From Liolophura sinensis (Eukaryota; Mollusca; Polyplacophora; Chitonida; Chitonidae), in assembly GCF_032854445.1 (NCBI RefSeq), contig NC_088299.1, positions 12,457,608 through 12,521,607 on the forward strand: a DNA stretch of 64,000 nucleotides, written 5' to 3'. Below are positions 47,993 to 59,885 of the stretch, one piece after another (position 1 is the first letter of the stretch; each line of letters opens with the position of its first letter). The notes under the pieces were generated by a model, which was not told the origin of the DNA, made no database searches, and was given only the letters and a program-made list of their open reading frames with translations. Position numbers and translations under genes: made by a program.

Positions 47993-50900
47993 TAAATATG
48001 ACGTATATTTTTTGTCATGCATATCCACGACAGAAAGCCGAGGTGAGTCCGCAGTGACCCTTCAAAAGTTGGCCCTTGAAAGTATGCTAATGTACCGGTT
48101 ACTGACATCCTTAACACTGCTCACTTCGTCTATGCTACAATGAGTAATTTGGCGATATAAGCATAAGCAGGGCAACTTGGCACTGCGGTGACCACAACCG
48201 ATATGGCATGCCAGGCTTATTGCGCTGTGGTGTCTGCGCAGGCGCACAATTACACAACAGCTTCATTATCTGGATTTACTGGCTCTCAGGTCTATCTGAG
48301 GTCACATCTGGATCTTCGGATTGCTAAATGAATAGTTAAGAAGTGAGTTAAAATATCCCCAAACGCTCGAACTCTTTGACCGATAGACTCACTTATGCAG
48401 ATACAATTGTTGTGTAGAAATTTCACAAAAAAGGTCTCGGCGAAAAGCGTTAGCTTTTATGTTCGGAAAACGTACTTGATTACAACTTTATTTCTTCCCA
48501 AAACAGGCCACTGAAATGGAGCTGGCTATTTTGTCCCAGTATGTGTGTATTTCATACGGCTCAGATAACATATTCCGTGAAATTCTTCCGTAACGTATTT
48601 TGTATATTTAGCTGTTCCATTGTTGTTACAGACACTTGGCCTTTACCCAGTCCGATTAAGATTTGTCCATGTTTGAGCATCCTTGTGTTGACAAAGTTTA
48701 GGAATCTCTTTAAAACGAAATATTTATTTAATTAATAACAGAGTTAGAATAAGGGCCACGGCATTTTTTCAGTTATGGTAACAGGGGTTGTATAAAATAG
48801 TAAACAACAGGGGGTTAATAAAATAATGAACTTAGTTACTGTAAAAGTAATACATCCAAGTATACAATTTGTGAGAAAAGGTATACCTCGTCTGACTCAG
48901 AGTTGCCAAGTCACGGTTTTAAAAAGCAACATTTGCTGGCATGTTCGAAACATGCTTTCATTGCTTTAGACTTTGTGTTGCTAGTTTTGTATTTTGGGAT
49001 CCATGTGTGCTCGGTATAAGCTGATGATGAGGTAAGTTACACGCATATAAGGACATCGGTCAAAGCGACCTGCTATCGGCCGCCTGAAAAGCTTCCCCAA
49101 ACCGCTCTTAGAATATCTGTACATAGTGTATGCTTGTACTCTGCATGTATTAAGTATTGGCAAAAGCTGGTCTTTTTCAAATACCGGCAAGTGGACAGAG
49201 CGACGCATACTATTGACACAGTGGTGTAATCAGAACTTTCAGACTACGGCTGCTTTTATTCTTCTGGACAAAAGGAAGCTTTAGAAAAAAACTCCTAATA
49301 TGTGCTCATGTTTCAAAAAGCAAATCAAGGACAGATATGGAGGGTGAGAATTCATTGACATAAACTGTACAAAGCTTGTGTTTGCTCCGTTCATTCAAAG
49401 ATGCGTCAGTAAGTTCAATAAGCGGAAAACGACAGGGTCACTTCCTGTTATGAATGGTCAGGTATGAGGAATGACCAATTTTTTTTGACCCAGTGAATAA
49501 CCGAAATGGCTTCTGTTTCAGTACACAACGGTGTGTTTTAACATAGGAAACACAAACCCGATTCATGCCAAAGCATTGCCCTACACGAAATCTTTAACAG
49601 TGAACTGGGAACGGCTCAGTAGGTTCTGTATGTTGTCTGGAATTGTGCTTTGATAAGCTTGAATAAAATGCTCTTGGCGTGCTTATTGTGCGACTACATT
49701 CACCACAGCCATAAACCTGGTCATTGTGGCACCACACACGCTTTTTAGGTCAACAAGTGGTAATTGTCCATTGTCACATCTACTAATTAAACGTATTAAA
49801 AGCTATTATATTGCTAAGTAAATCATATCTACACAAGGTAGAATACATGTATATTCACAAAATATCTGTTACATCCTTTGCCATGCCACAGTTTGTTTTT
49901 TACGATTTTATTGATTGAGGTTAATCAGTTACATAATAATATTGATAATATCGGCGATAAACTTAAGGCTACAAAAACAACAAAGATATATAATAGCATT
50001 AAGTAATATCTGGGTTTGCGAGCCTTGGATTTCTTTGCAACGCTTTGCAGAGCCCAAGTAGTTCCCGAGCAGCCCCTGTTCTATCTGAAGAGAGACAATG
50101 CCAGCAAGGTACGAGTCTCTTGGATTAGGAGCAAGCAATTTCGCTCCATCAGATATTTGGAGAGCATCACGAGTGTGATTACATTTATTAAGACAGAATG
50201 GAAGAGGTCAAGGTGAACAATTTGTCCAGATCTGTGGGATTTAATTTCTCCATACTGACATTTTGTGAATCTAAGCCATCGGCGCACATCTAGACTGCCG
50301 GAGTGTGTCAGAAGTCCAGTAAATTAATGCTGACCTTGGGCTCACTGAAATAATTTTCACTTTGCCACACCTTCTAAGGCTTAACGGTTAAACCCAGTCT
50401 AACATGTGTAAATGTGTTTATGGGACGTTTTGATGATATATTACCCTGTCTGTTAATATGTAATAATTTTTGCCAAGATATGCAACTTTTTTGGTCTTGC
50501 GTCTCATAACTAAAACATTGCTTGCATAAAGAGAGGGATGGGATAGAGTCTCAATATGTTGGCCGAAAGACACATATTTCAATCAAAACGTTCATTTTTT
50601 AGAAAAACTATAAGCTCCGAAAACAGAAGAATTCTGCTCTTATTACCACGTGTTTCAGGCTTTGTGATGTTTGGAGATAAAAAAGGGGAGAATATAAAGG
50701 TTTCCTCCCCCTGTGATGTAGAGGTTTCAAAAAGCCAAACCCGGTCTCTTTGGTTAAAGATTAAACACTTTGGTTGAATCAACACGGTTTGCCATTCGAT
50801 CGGTTGTCTTTCGGCTGGATATCCAGGAAGACCTGATAGGCCTAGGCCGATACTCACGTCAAAGAAAATGTCGGATGAGGCAAATTAAGCGATAACACGA

Positions 50901-51177
50901 ATATGTTAGAGAATCAACGCATATTGAAATAATCAGCTCTGTTTATCCTTGTTCTTATGCACATTCTTGATTAGAAACATCCAGATTATTGTCACTGACT
51001 TCGTTTCAGGCATGTTCCAGATTAGGTACACCTAAACACAATTGTCTTCGTATGTTAAAGAGTATAGCTAGGTTAAGATGCCAGTGTGAAACACGTCGTA
51101 ATATTAAATGTGTTGAAAACACAAAAGTTTGGGTAATTGTAAACGAGTGACGACTGATAAATTGCAGCTAATAAACA
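47993..51177. other. Non-coding stretch
   Basis: Several 60-90 codon frames on both strands (for example 49929-50287 and 50556-50857), overlapping each other and without domains. No repeat recognised. Confidence 0.5.
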
Positions 51178-51420
51178 TCACGGCATTTTTTTTCACCTAA
51201 TCCTGCTTAAGGAATGGTGTTATGGAACATCTACGTTACTACGTTTAATGCGTATACATGAACAGTCGAAATAAACCCCTAACTGAGGCCAATTGACAAG
51301 AAGACGGATTTCACGGCTTACGTGTGACCATTTGCAAACTATCACATTGTTGTCATTGCTCTGGTTTTACTCTCCAGGCTTCCACTTTTGTCGGACCATA
51401 TTGGCAAGAAACGGTTGGAC
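51178..51420 (+). mobile_element. SINE family 3 copy
   Basis: CACCTAATCCTGCTTAAGGA, GTCGAAATAAACCCCTAACT, GACAAGAAGACGGATTTCAC, GTGTGACCATTTGCAAACTA and TTTTACTCTCCAGGCTTCCA align in order with the copy at 35490-35770. Confidence 0.75.
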
Positions 51421-51479
51421 AGTCCTCTTGCCATAACCTAAATATGTACGTCACACGTGGGAAAAGTTTGACATTTACT

Positions 51480-51587
51480 TGTATATTAGCCGTTGGTTTT
51501 AATACTTCCGTCATCTTGGTTTCCCCCACCCATTAATCTCACCGCTGTTGTATATGTTAAAAGTTTTTAGGTAAGGCGTTTATTAAT

Positions 51588-51623
<36 letters not shown>

Positions 51624-51625
51624 AC
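51480..51625 (+). mobile_element. SINE family 1b relic with (AAAT)n tail
   Basis: CATCTTGGTTTCCCCCACCC, a CACCGCTGTTGTATATGTTA version of the 3' block and about eight AAAT units. Confidence 0.6.
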
Positions 51626-54399
51626 GTTATGTCTAATATCCCGCCTAACACGGCACATGACATGTATTATCATAAAGGTGTGCAGTTTACCACTTCTATA
51701 AGCTGTATAGGCTTACCGTCCGTGCAAGCTTTCCCTAATATGCGTCCTCTTTCACTTTTCCTTTCATAGCAAATAATCGTACAGCTCTTAATGATAATTC
51801 TATGATGATAGCCAGTATTGCTCTTTGTTTACCATTCCGTTTTTGATCGAAGACAAATCATGGATTGATTGTAGCCTTACACAGGCAAAATGATTCCAAG
51901 GTGCATTTTAAAAGTAAATGCTTTGATGTCACATTTAAAGACTATCATCATCATCATCAACATCTTCCTGCGGATTTAGAATTGTGGTTGTTGGTTTAAA
52001 GCGACGTTCCGTTTGAGATTTACGGCGTTGATATGGGATATTTGCTTTGTCTTGCTCACACGACGTACATCTGGTAAGAAAAGCAAGAAGAAAAAATTGT
52101 GGTTTTACAGAGGAGGGGTAGGGAAAAAAGGCCAATATATCTGTGTTCACGTGCTCGAGTGTGTTGGAACACGTGAGACACTGCCTTATACATTAAGTGC
52201 AAAGTTCTATTTTGTATGCAAGACTATATTTCTTCTGCTAAAATCAACCGGCAGATTGTTGGCAATGGAAGGTTTTATACTCATACAGACTGACAGTTTG
52301 GCTTTCTCTCTGCCAAAATGACATCACACGTACATCGACTTTTGGCTGTTGAAATCTTGTGAACACACATTTTCGGTGTCTGGGCAAGCATCGCGTGCAG
52401 TTATAACAGTGTGTATTTACACTTATAAATACCGACTCAAATCAGAGTCACATATTTAAGAGGTGAGAATGTATCTCCATGTATTGAAATCAAATAAACA
52501 CATGCATTTATGTTCAGTCACACTGGTCAATAACCCACACCAAGTGATGCCACAAGTTCGAATCTAGCTGTTTTTTCAGCCGAAGGCGATGCAATGTAAA
52601 CTGACTTATAAACGTAAAAATTTATACAGACTTAAAAAGCATCAATCATTGTAAAATGTATACATTTCTGGACATTGAGTTGGCAGTAGGTAAAATTCTA
52701 TCGGGTCAGCCTTCTGTAACTTTTGTTTACAGATTGCAGACTGGTCATATTCAGTTAAATTCAGATCTCTACGTTTTAAGTTACGTGACTCAAGTCTTTA
52801 TGAAAGTTGTCCATTTCTTTGTTTAAATGTGGTTGGGTAGTACTTGGAAGAGCTGAATTTTTCGATGTTCTTGTTTGTGCAGAGGTACCCAGGCCTTAAT
52901 TGTATAGAAAATGTGCTGCAACCAATAAGTAGGTTTTGTTATTATATTGTTGTTAGTTCTGTACTGGTAGTAGGTTGTTTTTTGGCATAAATTCCTTTTC
53001 TCTTTGATGTTTTGTTGAATTTTATGTATTCAGTTTTGTAAGATTCTAGTTTTAATGTTAGTGCATAATGTTTTGTAATGAAACAACCCTGAATAAAAAA
53101 TGGTATTGTGTTTGTAGCAACCGTATTTCTCGTCAACATTGTTCGTTTGCTTTGGTGTGAAAAAGAACTTGTCTTTGTGTTAAGCGTCTTCATTTTAACT
53201 TTGTCACACTTGTCTTTATACAGGTAGAGTCGACCTGTATCATGAGGAATTATTACGTGATGTGCTCAGTAGACCAAGTATTACGCATTATTTGTGGTTA
53301 TTCTTTACTGTTTCTGATTTGAAAGGAAATGTTATTTTTTAAAAATTAAATCATACATTTCAGATTCAGGTTGTAATTTGTGAGTTGTATCCGACTACTT
53401 GAATTACCTTACAATTAGCTATGTCACTTACCAATATCATAACAAACATGCACAAAAAACTAATGCAACTTCATAAGTGAACTTTGTGACACTTCTTTAA
53501 AGAACTATTTTGTAGGTGTCAAATAAGTTCGAAACGAATAACCACATGGCGTTTTGCAGCTCACGTGGTTGACCTGACAGACATGCAGGAATTAGTACAG
53601 CCCAAAGATGAAGTTCTCACATCTTTAATGTTTACAAATATATTGACAGGGGACTTGCTTTCAAATCACTTCCAGGCTTAGATTTGTCGGACAGCTTGGA
53701 CTTTGTCCGGTTCAGGGTAGCAGATATGGGATATGACAGCAGACTGCTGATCGGAATGTTGCTAGAAGCCACTGTGTGTTTTCCTGTGAAAATACAGCCC
53801 CAAGTCGTTGTTTGCCATATTAGCATTTATATGTCAAGTCGTTCAGATCATATGTTAACGCCAACAGACCAGCCGTTCTCAGACATTCCGAAAAAAACCC
53901 TCCAACAACAAGCATAACAACAGTCTGTTCAAACTGACATTTTCATTTTAATGAATGTGTTTTAAAATAAAATTATTGTAGCTAATAAAACGATTGCTGA
54001 CATACCAAACAGCGGTAAATTAGAGAATAATTCGATTGGAGATAAGATGTCTCAGTGTGACTTGCCAGCTGCTGAGTTGTAACGTATCATATTAAGATCT
54101 CACAAGAATTTCAAATGGACAACGGTCTTAACAGTTACAATATGTTCTAATTTCATATCTACATTTTGACGTTTTTTTTGTTGATTTTTGTAGAACGTAG
54201 GTTTTGAAAATTCATCTTTCGGTTGTTGACCATTATGGTTTAGGATTTGCTTACGGATGTCTGTTACGTGAACAACGCCAAAGTTTGCACTCCAGTCTTG
54301 ATTAATGAGGATGTAACATATAACCAAACTAAATCGCAGAAGTAGCTGTTAACTAGAGCCATGTACCGTTAATCCTCATCAAATGCTACGTCGTATTCA
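51626..54399. other. Non-coding stretch with one possible exon-like frame
   Basis: The frame at 53640-53916 (+), containing LSDSLDFVRFRVADMGYD, is open and not repeat-derived, but I recognise no domain and cannot place splice sites. A tRNA-like B box (CACAAGTTCGAATCTAG) lies near 52548, similar to that at 12310. Nothing else was recognised. Confidence 0.35.
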
Positions 54400-54528
54400 A
54401 ACATCGCACAGTGACCAAGTGGTTAGAGTGCTAGCACTACTCAGTGACTCAGGAGCCTCTACCCAAAGTGGGTGTTGTGAGTTCAAGTAGAGTATGTGTG
54501 ATTTCAAACAAATAAATAAATATAATAA
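54400..54528 (+). mobile_element. SINE family 1 head with deleted body
   Basis: AGTGACCAAGTGGTTAGAGT and GACTCAGGAGCCTCTACCCA lead to GTTGTGAGTTCAAGTAGAGT, then jump to an AAACAAATAAATAAATA tail. Confidence 0.82.
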
Positions 54529-56051
54529 AGTAAACATGCATCACTTGGAAATGTATCGGCATTTTGGTATCAGTAAAAAGGTAAGCGACTCAAGGTTGTG
54601 TGTGGGGAAATACAGTTAATTGACAACGTGAAAGGCATAAATGACGTAAATAAACAAAGGCGTCAAGCAAACAACTTTTTATGCCTTTAGAGTTCTTGTA
54701 CTCTTCGAGAAACACCGTTGTACTTTGGCACACGATGTTTAAAAAGACAGACACTGCCTCCTGTTTGGGAGCATTACACAGAGCTTGCCCTATGAATGTA
54801 GCATGAAATAGTGAAATGAAAGAAAATCATGCGCAAATCCTCAAAACATCTCTGTATCATATGTAAGGAATTTGACTTCTTGCCTTCACCAAAACTCTGA
54901 AAACGACCTGGCACAGATTAACCCAGGAAGCGCTTTGTCGTAATACAGGAACATGTATATGACACGTTCTGTTATGTGTTATCAACAATTCAAAGAGATC
55001 AGTTTATGCTGACTTGTTTGTGAAAGCTAAGATCTCACACGGTTGAATACAGGACACAGTTTTCTGTTTATCAGCTTGTATAACGGTTTCCGTGGAATTC
55101 CTGTTGCATGCCCCGGAAATATTCAGTCACGAAAAGGATGGGGAATCCCTTTAAAATGTAGATATGTGCATAAGTTATATTAAAGATTAAGGGAGAAAAA
55201 CTTAACATTCATAAAATTTCCGCAGAGAATTTTTATATAAAATGTTATAATTCAACTGTAGAGGTTTTTTCTTCGATTAGGGCGTTTCTGACTAACACAC
55301 AGTGACATACAGTTATATTTATATATGTGGACATTGGCCGATGGCCTTCAAGACTGTTGCTTTTTAGCCAATACAGCCGACGGATGCTTGACTGGTCTTC
55401 AATAGATAGTGCACGAGAAAGAACGTCAAGATTGCGGAGAACGTCAACACACCTGGAGGATTCGCCAAGCTTTTCCTTCAGATAAAACAGTGGCGAGTGG
55501 AGTTTGTGGACAAATAATAACGATTTACTCTAAACTCTTTATATTAAATAACAACTTGGCCTTCTCAGACACTTCTTCCGCCACTAGACATAGATAACAT
55601 ATATCAGTCAAACTTATTTAATGAATAACTCCTTAGATAAATATTTAAGTCAGTCCATGATTCTTACGTGTTCAGAGCCCGATGGCCAAACTAACCTGAC
55701 TACGGGATCTTTGACTTATGTCAATGTTTTAGTCATTAAATCTGAAATGTTCCTTTCCGTTATTTGAACAGAATTTAAGTTATCAATTAATATTTACATT
55801 ACAAATAATTATTTTAAAGTGATTTGAAAGTTTGACTTAACCCTAATATCGCTTTGTGATCCTGGGGCCTGAATACTACACATATAGATGTACCATGGTC
55901 ATGACGACAATCAAAGATGAATGACGGTGTTATCCACTAGCTGAGGTGTACATGTACAGTGTTACTGGGGTCGAATGTAAAAGACATAGCATACCATACC
56001 AACGTAGATGGCAAATTGTCATGCCTAACCAGTGAAATCCGGCTTCTTCCT
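54529..56051. other. Non-coding stretch
   Basis: AT-rich, with short frames only. No repeat recognised. Confidence 0.5.
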
Positions 56052-56163
56052 TTTTTACCCCATTTAGAGTTTTATTTTAACTGTCCATGTAAATACCTAA
56101 AAAGTACCAGTTTACACCCCTCTAGCACCATGGCTTAAGCAGAAGTGGGTAAGAAAAGGTGGA
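56052..56163 (-). mobile_element. SINE family 3 fragment, antisense
   Basis: The reverse complement reads CTTACCCACTTCTGCTTAAG, CCATGGTGCTAGAGG, AACTGGTACTTTTTAGGTAT and TTTACATGGACAGTTAAAAT, matching the 5' body of family 3. Confidence 0.7.
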
Positions 56164-56274
56164 TACTAACTGCGATTTGTTAGACGCCACTTGCCTTGAA
56201 TTTCCCAAAATGCTGTGCTGTCATCACGCGCACAGTGCATTTCATGCCATACAGTTACCTCCTCCAAGCGAAAT

Positions 56275-56384
56275 TTGTTAATCTCTTGCTGGGTCGGATG
56301 TGATTTAACCTAGCCGCTGTAATTTAAGTGAAAAGTTCTTGAGAGCGACATCGAAAACTAATTAAATAAATAAATAAATAAATG
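56275..56384 (+). mobile_element. SINE family 1b 3' end with (AAAT)n tail
   Basis: CTAGCCGCTGTAATTTAAGT, GAAAAGTTCTTGAGAGCGAC and an AATTAAATAAATAAATAAAT tail. Confidence 0.6.
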
Positions 56385-57229
56385 GAAGTTGTCATTGCCA
56401 TAAATTGCTGTAATAATAACGCCATCATGTCATATTGTCGGAAAGTTGAATAAATCGCGCGAGTTTTAGGAATGATGTATAGAAGCATTGGTCATTTGGA
56501 GGGTATCGCGTACGATGCTTGTGAGATGTCAGATGTAAGAGTGTTTATTTGTGTGGGTAATCCAAACACAGCCTATATGCGCCTGTAAGACAAGGTGTCA
56601 CAGGAACTTACTGAGGTGTTCGAAGACAACTGCACGCAATACGTACACAGAGGACCGTATAAGCACGGTTAAGCCAAGAATACTGCTGAATAGCAAAAGT
56701 GAGCGAACAGTTGCATTAAGAAAGACAACAAGCGCCCCAGGCGCGGGCTATGACAATTCAGGGGCCAGGCGTTAAGCGGCTTCGCTCTGGCAACACGATC
56801 CGACTCCGGCCAGCAACACTCAGCTCGACTGTCCGTCTTAAAATATCGAATTCCTAGGATTGCTAAGGTGCACGTGTCGCAAGAAGTCGCTACTGGAGTT
56901 TAACTTTTGTCTCGAGGCAATCCGAAGACAAACGCCTACACTTCCGCGCTTAATTTGACTTCTGCTGAACAGCGTTACCGCACCGTTCGGTTTGTTTATG
57001 CTCTTTATAGCCTCTGTTGCCGGAGATGTAGCTGATGTTGTCAGACTTCTAGCCTGTTTAATGACGCTGGATTAGGGTGACGCGGATAACGGGTTATCAC
57101 CTACCCCGGTCGCATGGTTTTTCTAATTGAATAAAAAGAGAAAGGAGAGAGAGTCAACATTTTACACTTAATCGTCTGTATAATAATGTTCGGTGGCCAC
57201 TGTTCAGATGCAGACACAGTACAACTGCA
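56385..57229. other. Non-coding stretch
   Basis: Somewhat more GC-rich from about 56730 to 57110, but with no recognisable coding exon. Confidence 0.45.
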
Positions 57230-57370
57230 GTAGAGCTTTTAGATTGTATTAAGGTGTAAGTTACTACTTTTTAAGCATTTACACGAGCAGTTTCACGGAT
57301 AATATTGACCATTTGCCAACTGTCCGGCCACAGTCATTGGCCTGATTTTACTCTCTGAGCTGTAGTCTTT
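57230..57370 (+). mobile_element. SINE family 3 fragment, internally deleted
   Basis: ACTACTTTTTAAGCATTTAC, GTTTCACGGATAATATTGAC and CCATTTGCCAACTGTCCGGC, then TTTTACTCTCTGAGC. The segment between the first two blocks is missing relative to other copies. Confidence 0.65.
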
Positions 57371-57433
57371 TATCGTATGAAACCGGACTCCTTCGATTAT
57401 CTCTACCCTTTAAAAGTGCCACAAAATATTGCA

Positions 57434-57655
57434 ACACATACACACATACATACATACATACATACATACATACATACATACATACATACATACATACATA
57501 CATACATACATACATACATACACACACACATACATACATACATACATACATTCATACATACATACATACATACATACATACATACATACATACATACATA
57601 CATACATACATACATACATACATACATACATACATACATACATACATACATACAT
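57434..57655. repeat. (CATA)n microsatellite, left array
   Basis: More than 50 CATA/TACA units with a few CACA and CATT variants. The open frames through it (Tyr-Ile-His or Cys-Met-Tyr-Val repeats) are artefacts. Confidence 0.98.
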
Positions 57656-57891
57656 TTGCTTGGCGTTCAGCATGAAGGAGATAGTGCAACGACTGGTTTA
57701 CCCGTATCAGTATAATGGCTCGGGCGGGGCCGCTTACTTGCCTTCGGTAAGGCGTCTCAGTGAAGCAGCACTAGATAAAAGAGCGGTAGGAATCCGTCCT
57801 CCTCCAAGGAGGCACATTACATCCACTCTAAGGATTCCTTCGTCGTCATAAGACTGAAAAATTGTTAAGTACGACGTTAAACCCCAAGCAC
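57656..57891 (+). mobile_element. SINE family 2, head missing
   Basis: Body and 3' end align with 11330-11570: GTATCAGTATAATGGCTCGG, ACTTGCCTTCGGTAAGGCGT, AGGAGGCACATTACATCCAC and AGTACGACGTTAAACCCCAA. The tRNA-like head is absent; the sequence upstream is the CATA array. Confidence 0.9.
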
Positions 57892-57952
57892 TCATACACA
57901 TACATACATACATACATACATACATACATACATACATACATACATACATACA

Positions 57953-57986
<34 letters not shown>

Positions 57987-58028
57987 CATACACACACACA
58001 CATACATACACACATACATACATACACA
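57892..58028. repeat. (CATA)n microsatellite, right array
   Basis: Grows directly out of the SINE family 2 tail (AGCACTCATACACATACATA), then CATA units with some CACA interruptions. Confidence 0.97.
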
Positions 58029-58689
58029 TTTCAAGTATCAACAGAGGTACAACTGTTCTCACGTCTGTGGCATACATCTTTTTCAAGTACACCCTTTATG
58101 TCTGAGTCTCGTGGTGTTATGTTTCAGTACACGTTGATGACAATGGAGTTGTTTCGTTTGTAACACATTTGTGTGATGTTAATTCGAAGTTAGCTAATCA
58201 CTTCTGAGTTTGTGTGATTAGAAAACTCCTGATACAGAAGATCTTTTTCTACACATACCTGTATATAATTACTACATAGCTTGTTTCAACGGAGTTTTCC
58301 AATATCTCTTAAAGGAGTTTGATAATTTAATGTTTTTTAACCACACAGATACTTCATTTGTCAGTCATAAATATATCGGTTGTTTTGTCGGTGTTTAAGG
58401 CAAAAACTCACCAACAATTCACGTATATTGGAGAGCGGTTAGTTTTAGGAAAAGGGAAGGAAATATGAGTGATCGAAGTATATTGCGATCACTTGTAAAG
58501 CATCTGAATCTTTGCACAACTGTATATAGCACAGATCGTGTGGAGCGAGCTGAACGTGCAGGCGGTATAGGTGCAGGTGATTCGTCTTCAGTGAACATCA
58601 TTTAAAACGACTTAGGTATGTATAACTAATGTATTTCATTTTTTATGGAATTTTTGGGGTTTTCTTCTTTCTACAAATTTCGGCATTAA
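58029..58689. other. Non-coding stretch
   Basis: Only a 60-codon reverse frame at 58419-58601 without a domain. Confidence 0.5.
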
Positions 58690-58935
58690 TTCCATGCTCC
58701 TGACAGTTTAGATTCCACCAACTTTCCAAGTTTTAGCAACTGCGATTTTTGGACACTGTACCACACTCCGCCCAGTTCAGATGTCGCTAACTGCCCAAGT
58801 TTTAGCAGCTGGGTTTTTCGGCCACTCTTCAATACTCCTCACGGTTTAAATTCCACCAACTGCCCAGGTTTTAGCAACTGAGATTTTCGGCCACTCTTCC
58901 ATACACCACACACGTCTCACAGTTCAAATTTATTT
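58690..58935. repeat. 69-bp tandem repeat, about 3.4 copies
   Basis: The marker TTTTAGCAAC/GC occurs at 58731, 58800 and 58869, exactly 69 bp apart. Units share CCACTCTTC, CAGTTTAGATTCCACCAACT and GATTTTTGG-type segments and differ by substitutions. Confidence 0.88.
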
Positions 58936-59144
58936 CAACGGCTGGAAAGATATTGCCATACTCCCCACTCGTATAGTAGAACAGGTCTGCTCAGTGTAGC
59001 ATAAGCTATGATATGTATCCGTCAACGTATTCCATAACGACTTATACTCTGTAAGAACTGGGGTCGTGTCATACCAGTTTACAAATGGTTCTCGTTATTT
59101 CAGAGACCTTATACAAGTACACTGAAATTAATATCACTACATAT

Positions 59145-59235
59145 TTTTACCTAATCCGGCTTAAATCATTTTGTTTTTGGGTCGTGCAATTGCTACAGTT
59201 TCAGCATTTACGTGAAGAATTGGAATAAAGCGTTG
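59145..59235 (+). mobile_element. SINE family 3 fragment
   Basis: ATTTTTACCTAATCCGGCTT followed by GCATTTACGTGAAGAATTGG and AATAAAGC; a degraded match to the 5' body of family 3. Confidence 0.5.
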
Positions 59236-59794
59236 TCGTCAATGCGCTGGGTTTGCTTTCTATTCTGTGAGTCTTTTATATCTATATGTCATATATCATT
59301 GAGTGACACTTGAACCCTGCATACATGTTTATAGAAAAGATCATTTAACGCCAGTCATTCTGCAAGAAGTTAAATACATTTATATTTATTACCCAAACGA
59401 ATCAGTTTATTTATGAAATTTTAAAGTTCAATTAGAATTCTTTCATAAGAAAAACCCTTTTCCATAGATTGTTTTTTCACTTAAATTTTCTCTTCGTTTC
59501 AAGTAATTCAGCCTCACATAAATAGTCCAGTTCCAAACCTTTTCGCATGTGAAACAGTAACTTTCAGTGCAATTTACACATGTTTGTTTTTGGTAACAAA
59601 ACTACATTGTCTGGATTGGCCAATTTCACAGAAAGTATCATTGTATTAGTCAACACAGAATAATGCCTTCAGAATATGCTTTAATGCTTACAAACATGCG
59701 AACAGGTTAAAGAATTACAGTAGGACTGGAAGTTGGCGTATTCTGTGTACGGTACTTTAGCCAACCTACTAGGCCTTCATTCCTGCCAGTACAT

Positions 59795-59885
59795 TGCGAA
59801 TGAGGATGGTTTCTCACTGGGTTTATTTGGTTTCCTTTACACACAAATAAGGCAATCGTCGTGTAAGGGAAATAGCGTTAACAAC
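59795..59885 (+). mobile_element. Degenerate SINE family 1b relic
   Basis: GGTTTCCTTTACACACAAAT and GGCAATCGTCGTGTAAGGGA, then AAATAGCG; recognisable only by alignment with better copies. Confidence 0.4.

Noticed and set aside
57377-58137. Tyr-Ile-His and Cys-Met-Tyr-Val repeat proteins
   Set aside because: They are translations of (CATA)n arrays, not genes.
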